From positions 1 through 64,000 of the forward strand of contig DATJOJ010000028.1 in the NCBI GenBank assembly GCA_035507035.1: a DNA stretch of 64,000 bases, in the 5' to 3' direction. Source of the DNA: DATJOJ01 sp035507035. GTDB taxonomy: Bacteria; Acidobacteriota; Terriglobia; Terriglobales; Acidobacteriaceae. Shown here piece after piece: positions 51,732 through 60,912 of the stretch. Both the position numbers and the translations under genes were made by a program. Below the pieces are notes generated by a model. It was not told the DNA's origin. It made no database searches and saw only the letters and a program-made list of their open reading frames with translations. Numbering within the stretch: position 1 is the first letter of the stretch; the number at the start of each line of letters is the position of its first letter.

Positions 51732-52865
51732 TCAGCGCTTCGGCCCGGAGGAATCCGTCATAGAATCACCCAACAGCTTTTCCCTCGCCCACCTCGCACT
51801 CTCCGCCACATCCTTATCCTCATCCGCGGCCAATTTCTCCAAAGTTCTCCCAAACCGCCGCTCGCCGCTATTTCCCATGGCGATCGCCGCATTTCGACGC
51901 AGTCCCGTTCGCTTCGTCCTCCGCATTGGCGATCCGCGAAATTGTTCCCGAAACTCTTCCGCGCTCATCTCCGCTAACCATTCCAGGGCGGGATTGACCA
52001 ATCCCTCGCGCGGCTGAAATTCCGTGGCTCCCGTCCGCGGCGCCTTGCGGTTCCACGGACACACATCCTGGCAAATATCGCAGCCAAACACATGCCGCCC
52101 AATCCCCGCGCGCAACTCCTCTGGAATTGTGCCCCGCTTCTCAATCGTCAGATACGCAATGCACCGATTCGAATCCATCTGATAGGGCGCAATCAACGCA
52201 TCTGTCGGGCAGGCGTCGATACATCGCGTGCAGGTACCGCACCGGTCCGGTGCCGGCACATCCGCCTGCAACTCCAGCGAGGTCAAAATCACTCCTAGAA
52301 ACAGCCACGAACCAACTTTTTGATTGATGATGCAGGTGTTCTTTCCAATCCATCCAACTCCCGCGTACTTCGCGTACACTCGCTCGACCACCGGCCCGGT
52401 ATCGACATAACATCGCGTCCGAATCCCATCTTGGGTGCCCCACTCCTTCGCGCTCCTTGCGAAGGGGTGGGAACAAACTTCTTTCAATTTCTGATCCACC
52501 ACGGTTAGCCGTCTCATCACCGCATCGTGATAATCTTCCTCGCTCCACGCGTAGCGCGAAATCCACCCCTTATCCGCATCCTCGACTTGGGTCGAATACG
52601 GTTGATCAGCGTTGTAGTTAGCCGCGCAAACAATCACGCTTCGCGCCCATGGCGCGACACTTTGCAACGAAGCACGCTTCAGCGCGCCTGCCTCGTCGCG
52701 CGTTTCCAGGTATTTCATTTCTCCTGCATGTCCAGCTGCGATCCACTCGTGGAAATGCCGCAATTCAGCGAACTCCCGAACCGGCGCGATGCCCGCGAGT
52801 TCGAAGCCGGCCTCGCGCGCCGACTGCTTTACAACCTCCGTAATTTCGCTGGCTCCTAGACCCAC
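51732..52865 (-). CDS. queG: Epoxyqueuosine reductase
   Basis: QueG reduces epoxyqueuosine to queuosine at wobble position 34 of tRNAs, using cobalamin and two [4Fe-4S] clusters. The 377-residue protein has VGWIGKNTC (cofactor region), CGTCTRCIDACPTDAL and CDICQDVCPWN, the eight cluster cysteines. A C-terminal HEAT-like helix repeat (RTGLRRNAAIAMGNSGERR) binds tRNA. The gene is alone; no other queuosine gene is nearby. The product is the usual length for the family. Confidence 0.95.
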   Translation of the reverse strand: MGLGASEITEVVKQSAREAGFELAGIAPVREFAELRHFHEWIAAGHAGEMKYLETRDEAGALKRASLQSVAPWARSVIVCAANYNADQPYSTQVEDADKGWISRYAWSEEDYHDAVMRRLTVVDQKLKEVCSHPFARSAKEWGTQDGIRTRCYVDTGPVVERVYAKYAGVGWIGKNTCIINQKVGSWLFLGVILTSLELQADVPAPDRCGTCTRCIDACPTDALIAPYQMDSNRCIAYLTIEKRGTIPEELRAGIGRHVFGCDICQDVCPWNRKAPRTGATEFQPREGLVNPALEWLAEMSAEEFREQFRGSPMRRTKRTGLRRNAAIAMGNSGERRFGRTLEKLAADEDKDVAESARWAREKLLGDSMTDSSGPKR

Positions 52866-53029
52866 ACATCTAGGATGGCAAGGAGAGAAAAGCGGGTCAA
52901 GCCGGAATCATGTGGGGACAGCCGCCCTCGGCTGTCCGGCCGAGCGCAGCTCGGCAGAGCGAGGAACCTGCAGTTAAATGACAGCCGCAAAACAAGAATA
53001 TGCGACAGTCAGGCCCAATCGTCGGTGTC
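52866..53029. repeat. Short intergenic repeat fragment
   Basis: GGCCGAGCGCAGCTCGGC near 52937-52954 is a palindrome-like hairpin, followed by GAACCTGCAGTTAAATGAC. It resembles the dispersed elements at 44931 and 59008. Confidence 0.4.
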
Positions 53030-53269
53030 TTATTCCTTCGGGCTTCTACCGAACACCAGTTCTTGCGGATTCCAACTGTGCACTTTTTTATCGAAGCTGC
53101 GCGGTTCGGTCTCGTCGCACGCCGCTGATTCATGGCCTTCCTGCTGCGCGAGGCATTTTTCGATTTTTTCCCGCAGGTTACTGTCGTTTAGCAAGCCGAG
53201 CAGTTCCGCCCGGTGCATAGCATCAAGCCCTTGCAGTAAAGGGCACTTCAGCAGGTCTTCATCTTTCAT
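53030..53269 (-). CDS. Small cytosolic protein of unknown function
   Basis: The 79-residue protein starts MKDEDLLKCPLLQGLDAMHR and is helical and acidic, with two Cys. GGGAGA lies five bases before the ATG at 53269. It follows nfnB by about 70 bases on the same strand, with a perfect 20-base palindrome between. It may be the last gene of that operon. No family is recognised. Confidence 0.6.
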   Translation of the reverse strand: MKDEDLLKCPLLQGLDAMHRAELLGLLNDSNLREKIEKCLAQQEGHESAACDETEPRSFDKKVHSWNPQELVFGRSPKE

Positions 53270-53313
53270 AAATTCTCCCGCGGGCTGCACCCGCCGCCAA
53301 TGGTTGAAGTTTC

Positions 53314-53333
53314 GAGGACGAGCGCTCGTCCTC
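53314..53333. terminator. Perfect 20-base palindrome after nfnB
   Basis: GAGGACGAGC-GCTCGTCCTC is a complete self-complementary sequence just after the nfnB stop and before the small gene at 53269. It lacks a T-run. It may be a processing or pausing hairpin. Confidence 0.45.
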
Positions 53334-53341
53334 ACCTCCGC

Positions 53342-54790
53342 TTACCACGATCCTGTACTCAGATACTCGTCAATCGACTTCGCCGCTCGCCGGCCCGCGC
53401 CCATCGCCAGAATCACCGTCGCGCTCCCGGTCACGATATCGCCGCCGGCGAATACGCCGCGGCGGGAAGTCCGCTGCGTGGTCTCGTCCGCTTCAATATA
53501 GTTGCGCTTGTTCGTTTTCAGTCCCGGCGTGGTGCTCTGGATCAGCGGATTCGCGCTTGTTCCGATCGCAATAACGGCAACTGCCAGAGGCAGATCAAAC
53601 TCCGAATCGTCAACCGGCACCGGTCGCCTCCGTCCCGAGGCATCCGGTTCGCCCAGTTCCATGCGCTGGCAGCGCGCCGCCGTCAGCCAGCCTTTTTCGT
53701 CCGCCAGAAACTCAATCGGCGCGGTCAGCATGTGAAACTCGATGCCTTCCTCTTTTGCGTGCTTCACTTCTTCTTTGCGTGCCGGCATCTCCGCTTCGCT
53801 CCGCCGATACAGCACATACGCCTTGCGCGCACCCAAGCGCAGCGCCGAGCGAATCGCGTCCAACGCTGTATTCCCGCCCCCGATCACCGCAACATCCTTC
53901 CCGCGAAAATCCACCATCGGTTCGTCATATTTCGGGAATTCATACGCATGCATCAAATTAATTCTCGTCAGAAATTCATTCGCCGAATAAATCCCATTCA
54001 GATGTTCTCCGCGAATGCCCATGAATTGCGGTGATCCCGCGCCGGTCCCAACGAACACCGCGTCGAATCCTTCTTCTTCCATCAGTTCATTGATCGTGAT
54101 CGTCTTTCCCACGACGACATTCGTCTCGAATCGCACCCCCATCGCGCGCATGTAATCGATTTGCTGGCGAATGATCTGCTTCGGCAGCCGGAATTCCGGA
54201 ATGCCATACACCAGCACGCCGCCCAGTTCGTGCAGCGCTTCGAACACATGCACTTCGTGCCCTTTCTGCACCAGATCCCCCGCCGCCGTCAGCCCCGAAG
54301 GCCCGCTGCCCACAATCGCCACTTTTTTCCCCGTCGGCGGCGCTTTGTGAATATTCTTTACATCGAAGTGCCGCTGTTCGTAGTCAGCAACAAATCTTTC
54401 CAGATATCCGATTCCCAGCGGCAGCACTTTCTTGCTCATCAGGCAACTGCCTTCGCAGTGATCTTCCTGCGGGCACACGCGTCCCGTGATCGCCGGCAGG
54501 ACATTATCTTCGCGAATCTTCGCCGCCGCACCCAAGTAATCTCCTGCCACGACCAGCCGCACAAAATCCTTCACCTTCACTCCCACCGGACAATGATCCA
54601 CGCACGACGGCTTGGCGCATTCCAGGCAGCGCTGTGCTTCGTGGCGCGCCAGTTCCTCCGAATATCCCAAATTTACTTCCTTGAAATTTGCGGCCCGCAG
54701 CAACGGTGCCTGTTCCGGCATGTGCTGCCGGGGAACCTTCATGCGTTCTTTAATCGGAACTGGGTTCAATGACTTCGCGGGCGTACTCAC
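53342..54790 (-). CDS. nfnB: NADPH oxidoreductase subunit NfnB (GltA-like)
   Basis: NfnB is the large subunit of the NADH-dependent reduced ferredoxin:NADP+ oxidoreductase, which can bifurcate electrons. The 482-residue protein has [4Fe-4S] cysteines in RCLECAKPSCVDHCPVG and CPQEDHCEGSC, then FAD (GSGPSGLTAAG) and NADPH (GGGNTALDA) sites. It resembles homotetrameric glutamate synthase beta chains. The GTG at 54790 has AAGGAGGT upstream and overlaps nfnA by four bases; a longer N-terminal frame is rejected. The pair strongly supports Nfn over GOGAT. Confidence 0.9.
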   Translation of the reverse strand: MSTPAKSLNPVPIKERMKVPRQHMPEQAPLLRAANFKEVNLGYSEELARHEAQRCLECAKPSCVDHCPVGVKVKDFVRLVVAGDYLGAAAKIREDNVLPAITGRVCPQEDHCEGSCLMSKKVLPLGIGYLERFVADYEQRHFDVKNIHKAPPTGKKVAIVGSGPSGLTAAGDLVQKGHEVHVFEALHELGGVLVYGIPEFRLPKQIIRQQIDYMRAMGVRFETNVVVGKTITINELMEEEGFDAVFVGTGAGSPQFMGIRGEHLNGIYSANEFLTRINLMHAYEFPKYDEPMVDFRGKDVAVIGGGNTALDAIRSALRLGARKAYVLYRRSEAEMPARKEEVKHAKEEGIEFHMLTAPIEFLADEKGWLTAARCQRMELGEPDASGRRRPVPVDDSEFDLPLAVAVIAIGTSANPLIQSTTPGLKTNKRNYIEADETTQRTSRRGVFAGGDIVTGSATVILAMGAGRRAAKSIDEYLSTGSW

Positions 54791-55677
54791 CGTGCACCTC
54801 CTTGCAGGGTGCACTCCCTTTGTTCCCGATGCACTTTCTCGAGCAGGGAAGCGCCTTCGCGCTGAAAATCTGTCATCGATTTCTGCTCCAGCGTCCGGTA
54901 CATCGCATTCCGCTGCACCAGCACCGCGAAATCGATCCGGTGCGCATCGAATTCCGGCCCATCGACGCAGGCGAATTCGCTCTTCCCATCGACGAGCACT
55001 CGGCAACCGCCGCACATTCCGGTTCCGTCAATCATGATCGGATTCAGGCTGACAATCGTCCGGATCTTTTCCTTGCGCGTCATCTCCGCGACCGCACGCA
55101 TCATCGGTATCGGCCCCACTGCCAGCACCAGATCGATGCGCGTGCCGTTCTCGATCAATTGCCGCAGCTTGTCCGTCACGAATCCTTTGTCGGCGTAGCT
55201 CCCATCATCAGTGGTGAGCATTAGCGCGTCGCTCACATCGCGCATGTCTTTCTCGAGAATCACCAGCTCTTTCGTGCGAGCGCCCACGATCGAAATCACC
55301 CGATTGCCGGCGCGTTTCAGCGCCAGCGCTGTGGGATACGCCATCGCGGTCCCCACCCCGCCGCCCATTACCACCACCGTGCCAAACTTCTCGATCTCCG
55401 ACGGCTTGCCCAACGGCCCAACCACATCGAGCAGGCCATCGCCGGCTTCAAGGAGGTTCAGCAAGTTGGTGGTTTTGCCAATCGACTGCACCACCAGATT
55501 GATCGTGCCGCGCTTGCGGTCCGAACGCTCGATGGTCAGCGGAATACGCTCGCCTTCTTGATAAATCCTGACGATTACAAATTGTCCTGGCTGGTGTTTG
55601 CGTGCAATGCGAGGCGCCTCGATGACGAACCGTTTGATCCCCGGCGCCAGAAATTCAGCGTATTGGATTGTGAACAT
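54787..55677 (-). CDS. nfnA: NADPH oxidoreductase subunit NfnA (SudB-like)
   Basis: NfnA is the small subunit of the Nfn complex, accepting electrons from NADH. The 296-residue protein has FAD/NAD-binding motifs (HQPGQFVIVRI, IPLTIERSD, VVVMGGGVGTAMAY) and a C-terminal [2Fe-2S] site (GTGMCGGCRV, FACVDGPEFDAH). GGGGAA precedes the ATG at 55677. The stop overlaps the nfnB start by four bases. A perfect CRP/FNR-type palindrome lies 53-68 bases upstream. The related sulfide dehydrogenase (SudAB) cannot be fully excluded. Confidence 0.92.
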   Translation of the reverse strand: MFTIQYAEFLAPGIKRFVIEAPRIARKHQPGQFVIVRIYQEGERIPLTIERSDRKRGTINLVVQSIGKTTNLLNLLEAGDGLLDVVGPLGKPSEIEKFGTVVVMGGGVGTAMAYPTALALKRAGNRVISIVGARTKELVILEKDMRDVSDALMLTTDDGSYADKGFVTDKLRQLIENGTRIDLVLAVGPIPMMRAVAEMTRKEKIRTIVSLNPIMIDGTGMCGGCRVLVDGKSEFACVDGPEFDAHRIDFAVLVQRNAMYRTLEQKSMTDFQREGASLLEKVHREQRECTLQGGAR

Positions 55678-55729
55678 TCATTCCCCGAGTGATTACATCC
55701 CATTCTCCGGGGATCGGTGGGCAAGCGGC

Positions 55730-55745
55730 TGTGATGCATGTCACC
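55730..55745 (-). promoter_or_regulatory. CRP/FNR-type site before nfnAB
   Basis: TGTGA-TGCATG-TCACC is an almost perfect palindrome. A TGTAAT -10 (55692-55697 on the plus strand) lies one helical turn further downstream than in the other sites. Regulation is likely but the position class differs. Confidence 0.55.
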
Positions 55746-55812
55746 GAGCGGGGAAGTCTGCGTCACGAAAAAAGGGCAGACATCGCTGCCTGCCCTCGTG
55801 TCGCAGCTCCCC

Positions 55813-56801
55813 TCAGTAAGCAGCGGTGTGATAATAAAGCAGTCCCGATCCGGTCGCTGCCTGGTGTACCTCGAGGATCGTCGGCCCCGCAACCGCGATG
55901 CGTGGTGCTTCACCGCTGTCATATTGGAACACTGCCCCGAATTGGACGAAGCCATCCGACTGGAGCGCGACAGTGTGATACCACAATGCACCCACTCCAC
56001 TGTTCGCCTGATGCACTTCAACGGCAGTCGGGCCCGATGCCGATACGGAGGGCGCGAGGCCGGTGTCGTATTGGAATGGAGTACCACCCCACACCACCGA
56101 ACCATTCGCCTGGATTTCGGCGTCGTGGTACCAGAGCGGTCCTTCATTCGTACCTGCCTGGTGTACTTCGATGACCGTCGATCCGGCTATAGCTATCGAC
56201 GGTGCGGCCCCGGTGTCATACTGGAATGAACTGCCATTCCAACCGACGGCGCCGTCGAGCTCGAGCTCTGCGGTGCGATACCACAGCGGACCAACTCCAC
56301 TGCCCGCTTGGTGCACTTCGATGACGGTCTGTCCATTGATTGCCACTGAAGGTGCCAAGCCAGTATCATACTGTGCACTGGGTGCCCAAGTGATCTGTCC
56401 GGCGACGACGGAGCTAATTGACCCTGCGTGATACCACAGTGGTCCCGGACTCGTGCTCGCCTGATGAACCTCAATAATGCTGTTGCCGCTGATCGCGATC
56501 GATGGGGCATATCCTGTGTCATAAGGAACGTCGGTCTTCGCCCAGGTGACAGCACCGTTTTCCTGAATCTTGCCGGTGTCATACAAGAGCGCACCCGACT
56601 CTCCCTCATGCACTTCTACGATGAACGAGCCGGAAACCGCCACTGAGGGCGCCTGACCGCTGTCGTACTGAAACGCAATCCCCCCCAGACCACGGGCGGT
56701 ACTCCTTGGGCCCAGGCGGCGGAGGCCGTGAAACCGATAACGACTACGGCCAAGGTCATCGCCAATAGAACGGTCTTATCCATTTTCCAAACTGCCTTCA
56801 T
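55813..56801 (-). pseudogene. Frameshifted secreted repeat protein
   Basis: The gene starts MKAVWKMDKTVLLAMTLAVV with a clear signal peptide and AAAGGAG upstream, and reaches VPPVVWGG. In another frame the sequence continues as repeats of about 47 residues with VEVHQA.SGVGPLWYH and FQYDTGLAPS. The two frames meet in a run of seven C on the plus strand (56680-56686). One more base would restore GGIAFQYDSGQAPS. Either the run slips in vivo, as in phase variation, or it is an assembly error or a mutation. The repeats suggest a propeller-like surface protein. Confidence 0.7.
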
Positions 56802-57040
56802 TTCATTCTCCTTTAAAGTTGTTTCTTGATGTTGTTCCAACTGCTCCTGATTGGGTGAAAGCGCGCCTGAACGCAAATCGGAACGCATCCTCCCCACGTC
56901 GTCCTTACTTTCGAAAATGCGAGAATCCACCAGAACCCGGTTGGGCGCGGTGCTACAATGAGCCTCCAACTTCTGCTTCCCGCTTCGCTCAGGCGGGAGA
57001 AAGCTAGCCGAGATGATCTGGCCAAGTCCTAAAAGAGGCG

Positions 57041-57070
57041 CTCAAACTTTCTCAAAGCTTCTCAAAGTCG
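57041..57070 (+). promoter_or_regulatory. Three 10-base direct repeats before the CadC-like gene
   Basis: CTCAAACTTT, CTCAAAGCTT and CTCAAAGTCG start at 57041, 57051 and 57061, one helical turn apart, and end five bases before the start codon. OmpR/PhoB-type winged helices bind direct repeats of about this period, so this is a candidate autoregulatory site. Confidence 0.5.
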
Positions 57071-57074
57071 AGCC

Positions 57075-58982
57075 ATGTCCAGCGTAGTCAATAGCTTGTA
57101 CGAGTTCGGGGAGTTTCGCCTTGATCCACAGAAAAGAACCCTGTGGCAAGGACAACAGCCAATAGCGCTCACTCCCAAGGCCTTTGACATCCTGCTCGTC
57201 TTGATCGAAAGCCAAGGGCAGGTCATTGCGAAAGACGACTTAATGAAGGCGGTCTGGCCCGACAGCTTCGTCGAAGAGTCGAACCTCACTCAAACGATTT
57301 TCATGCTGCGCAAAGCCTTGGGCCAGACGCGTGAGCAGGGCTACATCGTGACTGTGCCCGGGCGAGGCTATCGTTTTACGGCCGATGTGAAGCCCGTGCC
57401 AAAAACATCGGAGCCGGTCGCCGACACTCCACCAATCACTCACGCGATGGAATCCTCGCCTAGGCGGGTTGAGCGCATTCGTTACCGAATGGCTGTTCTT
57501 CTTGGCCTTGCTGCGGTTCTGCTACTCGGTGTTTCGGCGTACCTACTGTGGTTCCGTCCGCGTCCAGCTTCCACCGGACGCACCATGTTGGCGGTCTTGC
57601 CCTTTCAGAACCTTACTGGAGATCCCGGGCAAGAATACTTTAGTGATGGCATGACCGAGGAAATGATCAGCCAGCTCGGCAATCTCGATCCCCAGCACTT
57701 GGCTGTGATCGCGCGCACCTCCGTCATGTTTTATAAAACCAATCCCAAGCCGCTCGATCAGGTTGGGCGTGAACTCGGTGTCCAGTATGTGCTCGAAGGG
57801 AGTGTGCGTCGTGAGGCCGATCAGCTGCGAATCACCGCGCAGCTGATCCAACTCAAAGACCAGACCCACCTCTGGGCACGAAACTACGACCGCAATGCCA
57901 CTGATTTACTAGCGGTTCAGCAGGAGATCACGCAGGAAATTGCCGACGAACTCAAACTGACGCTCGCCGACAAGCGAGTGGGAAGCGTCGCCAATCACGC
58001 CATGTCTCAAAACACATCTTATGAGGCATACGACCTCTACTTAAAAGGTCGATACTTTTTGAGTAAGCGGACACCCGAGAGTTTTCAGCAGGCGGCAGAG
58101 TACTTCCAGCAAGCCATCGCTCAAGATTCTTCATATGCTCGTGCCTACGCCGGGTTGGCGGACACGTATGCCTTGATGAGCACTTGGAACGAGGTTCCCT
58201 CCAGTGACTTCATGCCGAAGGCACGTACTGCGGCGTTGCGGGCGCTTGCGTTGGACGAGTCTCTGGCCGAAGCTCATGCGTCCTTGGCCTTGATTGCGGA
58301 GAACTATGACTACGACTGGCAGACTGCCGAGAAAGAGTTTCGCCGCGCTATTGAACTCGATCCCGGTTACGCCACCGCCCACCAATGGTATGCCGAGTTC
58401 CTCTCTTGGCAGGGTCGTTTTGACGAAGCCTTGGCCGAGAGCGAGCGCGCCCGTGAACTCGATCCGCTGTCACTGATCATTGCCACCGATCACGCTTCCA
58501 TTCTCTATTTCGCGCGTCAGTACGATCGCGCCATCTTACAATCTCGCACCGTGCTCGACATGGATCCGAACTTCCTTCGCGCCCGCGGAATCTTGATTCA
58601 TTCTTACGTGCAGACCGGAAAGTTTCCGCAAGCCCTACACCAGGTTGACCAGTGGGTCGGTGAACCGGAAGCGACCTGGGCCTGGGGCTGGAGGGCCTAT
58701 GTTTACGGCCGCTGGGGGCGCACAGCCGATGCCGAGCAGGCCCTCGCAAAATTTCAGCAATTGCTTTCGCGCTATCCAAACGACCCGGAGCCGGGGCTGC
58801 TTATGCCTTATATCGCGACTGGCCGGAAAGATCAGGCCATCTCGTTGCTGCAAAAACTCTACGCAGCGCACTCGCCGATTATTGCCACGCTCAAAACCGA
58901 TCCAACCTTTGATCCTATCCGCGACGATCCGCGATTCCAGCAACTGCTCGCTCAGCTCAATAATGGTAAGCGCAGTAACTGA
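57075..58982 (+). CDS. CadC-like winged-helix regulator with TPRs
   Basis: The 635-residue membrane regulator has an OmpR-type DNA-binding domain (about 8-110; PKAFDILLVLIESQGQVIAK, SNLTQTIFMLRKALG, VPGRGYRF). One transmembrane helix (about 138-160) follows. A FlgO-like outer domain (LAVLPFQNLTGDPGQEYFSD, about 168-290) and about seven TPR units (to 625) come next. Such proteins sense envelope or extracellular signals. It lacks a receiver domain, so it is a one-component system. It is divergent from the frameshifted repeat gene, and three direct repeats lie at its start. Confidence 0.9.
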   Translation: MSSVVNSLYEFGEFRLDPQKRTLWQGQQPIALTPKAFDILLVLIESQGQVIAKDDLMKAVWPDSFVEESNLTQTIFMLRKALGQTREQGYIVTVPGRGYRFTADVKPVPKTSEPVADTPPITHAMESSPRRVERIRYRMAVLLGLAAVLLLGVSAYLLWFRPRPASTGRTMLAVLPFQNLTGDPGQEYFSDGMTEEMISQLGNLDPQHLAVIARTSVMFYKTNPKPLDQVGRELGVQYVLEGSVRREADQLRITAQLIQLKDQTHLWARNYDRNATDLLAVQQEITQEIADELKLTLADKRVGSVANHAMSQNTSYEAYDLYLKGRYFLSKRTPESFQQAAEYFQQAIAQDSSYARAYAGLADTYALMSTWNEVPSSDFMPKARTAALRALALDESLAEAHASLALIAENYDYDWQTAEKEFRRAIELDPGYATAHQWYAEFLSWQGRFDEALAESERARELDPLSLIIATDHASILYFARQYDRAILQSRTVLDMDPNFLRARGILIHSYVQTGKFPQALHQVDQWVGEPEATWAWGWRAYVYGRWGRTADAEQALAKFQQLLSRYPNDPEPGLLMPYIATGRKDQAISLLQKLYAAHSPIIATLKTDPTFDPIRDDPRFQQLLAQLNNGKRSN

Positions 58983-59461
58983 GCCCGACTCCTCTCTCAG
59001 CCTTGTCATTCCGACGGACTGCAGTTCGGAGGGACCTGCTTTTGTAGCCGCGTGCCCCAGGTGCCGCGAGCGCTCTTCGCGAGCTAACCTCGGGATCACG
59101 CGGAACCCGGATCGTCGCCACGTGCCCCATTCAAGCCCGGTTTTAGCTTGAGTGGGGAATTTCCTGCTGACGCGCCTGTTCAATCGCTTTCCAATATTTT
59201 TCCACTGCACTAGCGACGGACCTCTAACGCTTGTTATTCCGACGGATTTCAGTCGCGAGGAATCTGCTTTGGATGACCGCCGGGTGAAGCCAACCGGGAA
59301 GGGCACGACTTCCAGTCGTGCCAATTATGACCGCCGCAAACATACTCGCGCCCATCGGGCGCAACTACCACGGCGCCCGAACCCACGCTAATCCCCATGG
59401 ACACCGCTCCCGATCTGAGCTAATATCGCCGACGCCCGGCCCCTGCCGCTGAGTTTGTCCT
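58983..59461. repeat. Repeat block before GloVer gene 3
   Basis: The block contains a dispersed GTCATTCCGACGGACTGCAG fragment (about 59006-59025), a 140-base hairpin module R (59052-59190, with GTGCCCCAGGTGCCGCGAGC) and upstream module B (about 59298-59461, with GGCACGACTTCCAGTCGTGC hairpin). B holds a candidate -10, TAATAT at 59421-59426, about 35 bases before the GloVer start. The same order of modules lies before the second GloVer gene. The repeats look segmentally duplicated. Confidence 0.7.
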
Positions 59462-60841
59462 ATGCTCCGCAAGCCTTACATCTTCGCCTCGCTCATCGCC
59501 CTCGCGCTCGCCCCCGCAGCTTCCGCCCAATGGAACGAAGAAGTGCTTTACAGCTTTCAAGGCATCCCGGACGGGATCGGACCCATCGGTCGGATCGTTT
59601 ACGACAAGCAAGGCAACTTGTACGGAGCCACGATCGATGGCGGGGCCGTGAATTGCTATGGTCCGGGTCAATGCGGGACAGTCTACAAACTTTCCCCTCC
59701 TTCCAAGTACGGCGACCCATGGACCGAGACTGTTCTCCACGTGTTCCAAGGTCTGCAGGCTGGCGACGGGGCTACGCCGGAAGGCGGATTGGTCATGGAT
59801 GCCGTCGGCAACCTATACGGCACAACCGGCTACGACGGCACCGGTCAGTGCACGCTATTCGGGGCAGTGATTGGGTGCGGCACGGTCTATGAGATGTCGC
59901 CCCCATCGCAGCCGGGCGGGGCGTGGACCGAAGCTGTCATCTACAGCTTTCAAGGCGGCAAGGATGGTTACGTTCCCTCAGGGGATCTGGTGTTTGACCA
60001 GGCAGGCAACTTATATGGCGTGACCTTGTGGGGCGGCGGCAGAGGCACAACCTGTGACGGTCTTTACGGTGGAAATTGCGGCACGGTTTTCGAGCTGAGC
60101 CCCCCAAAGCAAAAAGGCGGAGCGTGGACGGAGAAGGTGCTGTACAGCTTTGCGGGCACTGGGTCATGGAGCCTCGTGGGCGATGGAGGCCAACCTAATG
60201 GCGGCCTCGTATTCGACGACCAAGGCAATCTCTACGGGACAACCCAGTTTGGCGGCCACACCGGCGGGGTCTGTCGAGGCGGCCCTGGTTGTGGGATCGT
60301 TTTCGAGCTTGTGGCACCACGTCAGAACGGCGGCCAGTGGACGGAAAAGTTGCTGCATGCTTTTCAAGGACAACCGAATGACGGCGGGGGCCCCTTTGGG
60401 GATTTGGTCTTAGCCGACGGTGCGCTTTACGGTGCGACCAACGGAGGGGGCACCTACGAGAACGGGACTGTCTTTCAATTACTGCCGACGAACAATGGTG
60501 TGTGGGCTGAAAACCTCCTTCACATTTTTACCGGTGGGCCAGGAAACTATAGTTTCTCACCGCTAGTTTACGGTTCCGACGGAACGCTCTACGGCGCATC
60601 CGGCGGGGGAGATGTCGGGAACGGTGGGGCCATTTACCAGTTGCAGCCTCCAGCACAGCAAGGAGGCCTGTGGACGTATTCAGTGAACTACACGTTTCCT
60701 CCACTGGGGTCAGGAAATGCCTATGACCCAGACATTTTGGAGGTGAGTGGTCAGGGGATGATCGGCAGTTCGCTCGGCGGCGGGACTGGGCAGGCTTGCG
60801 GTGAAGGTGGCTGCGGGACGGTGTTCGGGATAAAGCCGTAG
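59462..60841 (+). CDS. Secreted GloVer tandem-repeat protein (duplicated copy A)
   Basis: The 459-residue precursor has a signal peptide (MLRKPYIFASLIALALAPAA). Seven to eight repeats follow, with GNLYGATIDGG, CGTVYKLSPPS and WTEKVLYSFAG. Internal Cys pairs are common. It is a close paralogue of the gene at 61816 and also related to those at 32684 and 44986. The duplicated upstream region suggests the same control. A TA pair lies between the two copies. No enzyme motif is found; an extracellular or cell-surface role is inferred. Confidence 0.9.
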   Translation: MLRKPYIFASLIALALAPAASAQWNEEVLYSFQGIPDGIGPIGRIVYDKQGNLYGATIDGGAVNCYGPGQCGTVYKLSPPSKYGDPWTETVLHVFQGLQAGDGATPEGGLVMDAVGNLYGTTGYDGTGQCTLFGAVIGCGTVYEMSPPSQPGGAWTEAVIYSFQGGKDGYVPSGDLVFDQAGNLYGVTLWGGGRGTTCDGLYGGNCGTVFELSPPKQKGGAWTEKVLYSFAGTGSWSLVGDGGQPNGGLVFDDQGNLYGTTQFGGHTGGVCRGGPGCGIVFELVAPRQNGGQWTEKLLHAFQGQPNDGGGPFGDLVLADGALYGATNGGGTYENGTVFQLLPTNNGVWAENLLHIFTGGPGNYSFSPLVYGSDGTLYGASGGGDVGNGGAIYQLQPPAQQGGLWTYSVNYTFPPLGSGNAYDPDILEVSGQGMIGSSLGGGTGQACGEGGCGTVFGIKP

Positions 60842-60912
60842 GCATTCTGGCTGCGCCATCGTGTTGGCTTTGAAAAAGCCCTGGAGTAGACTTGAGTTGA
60901 GCGGCGAAATCT

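Noticed and set aside
54791..55015. N-terminal extension of nfnB
   Set aside because: The extra 75 residues are a low-quality overlap with nfnA; GTG 54790 has AAGGAGGT and family-like sequence follows.
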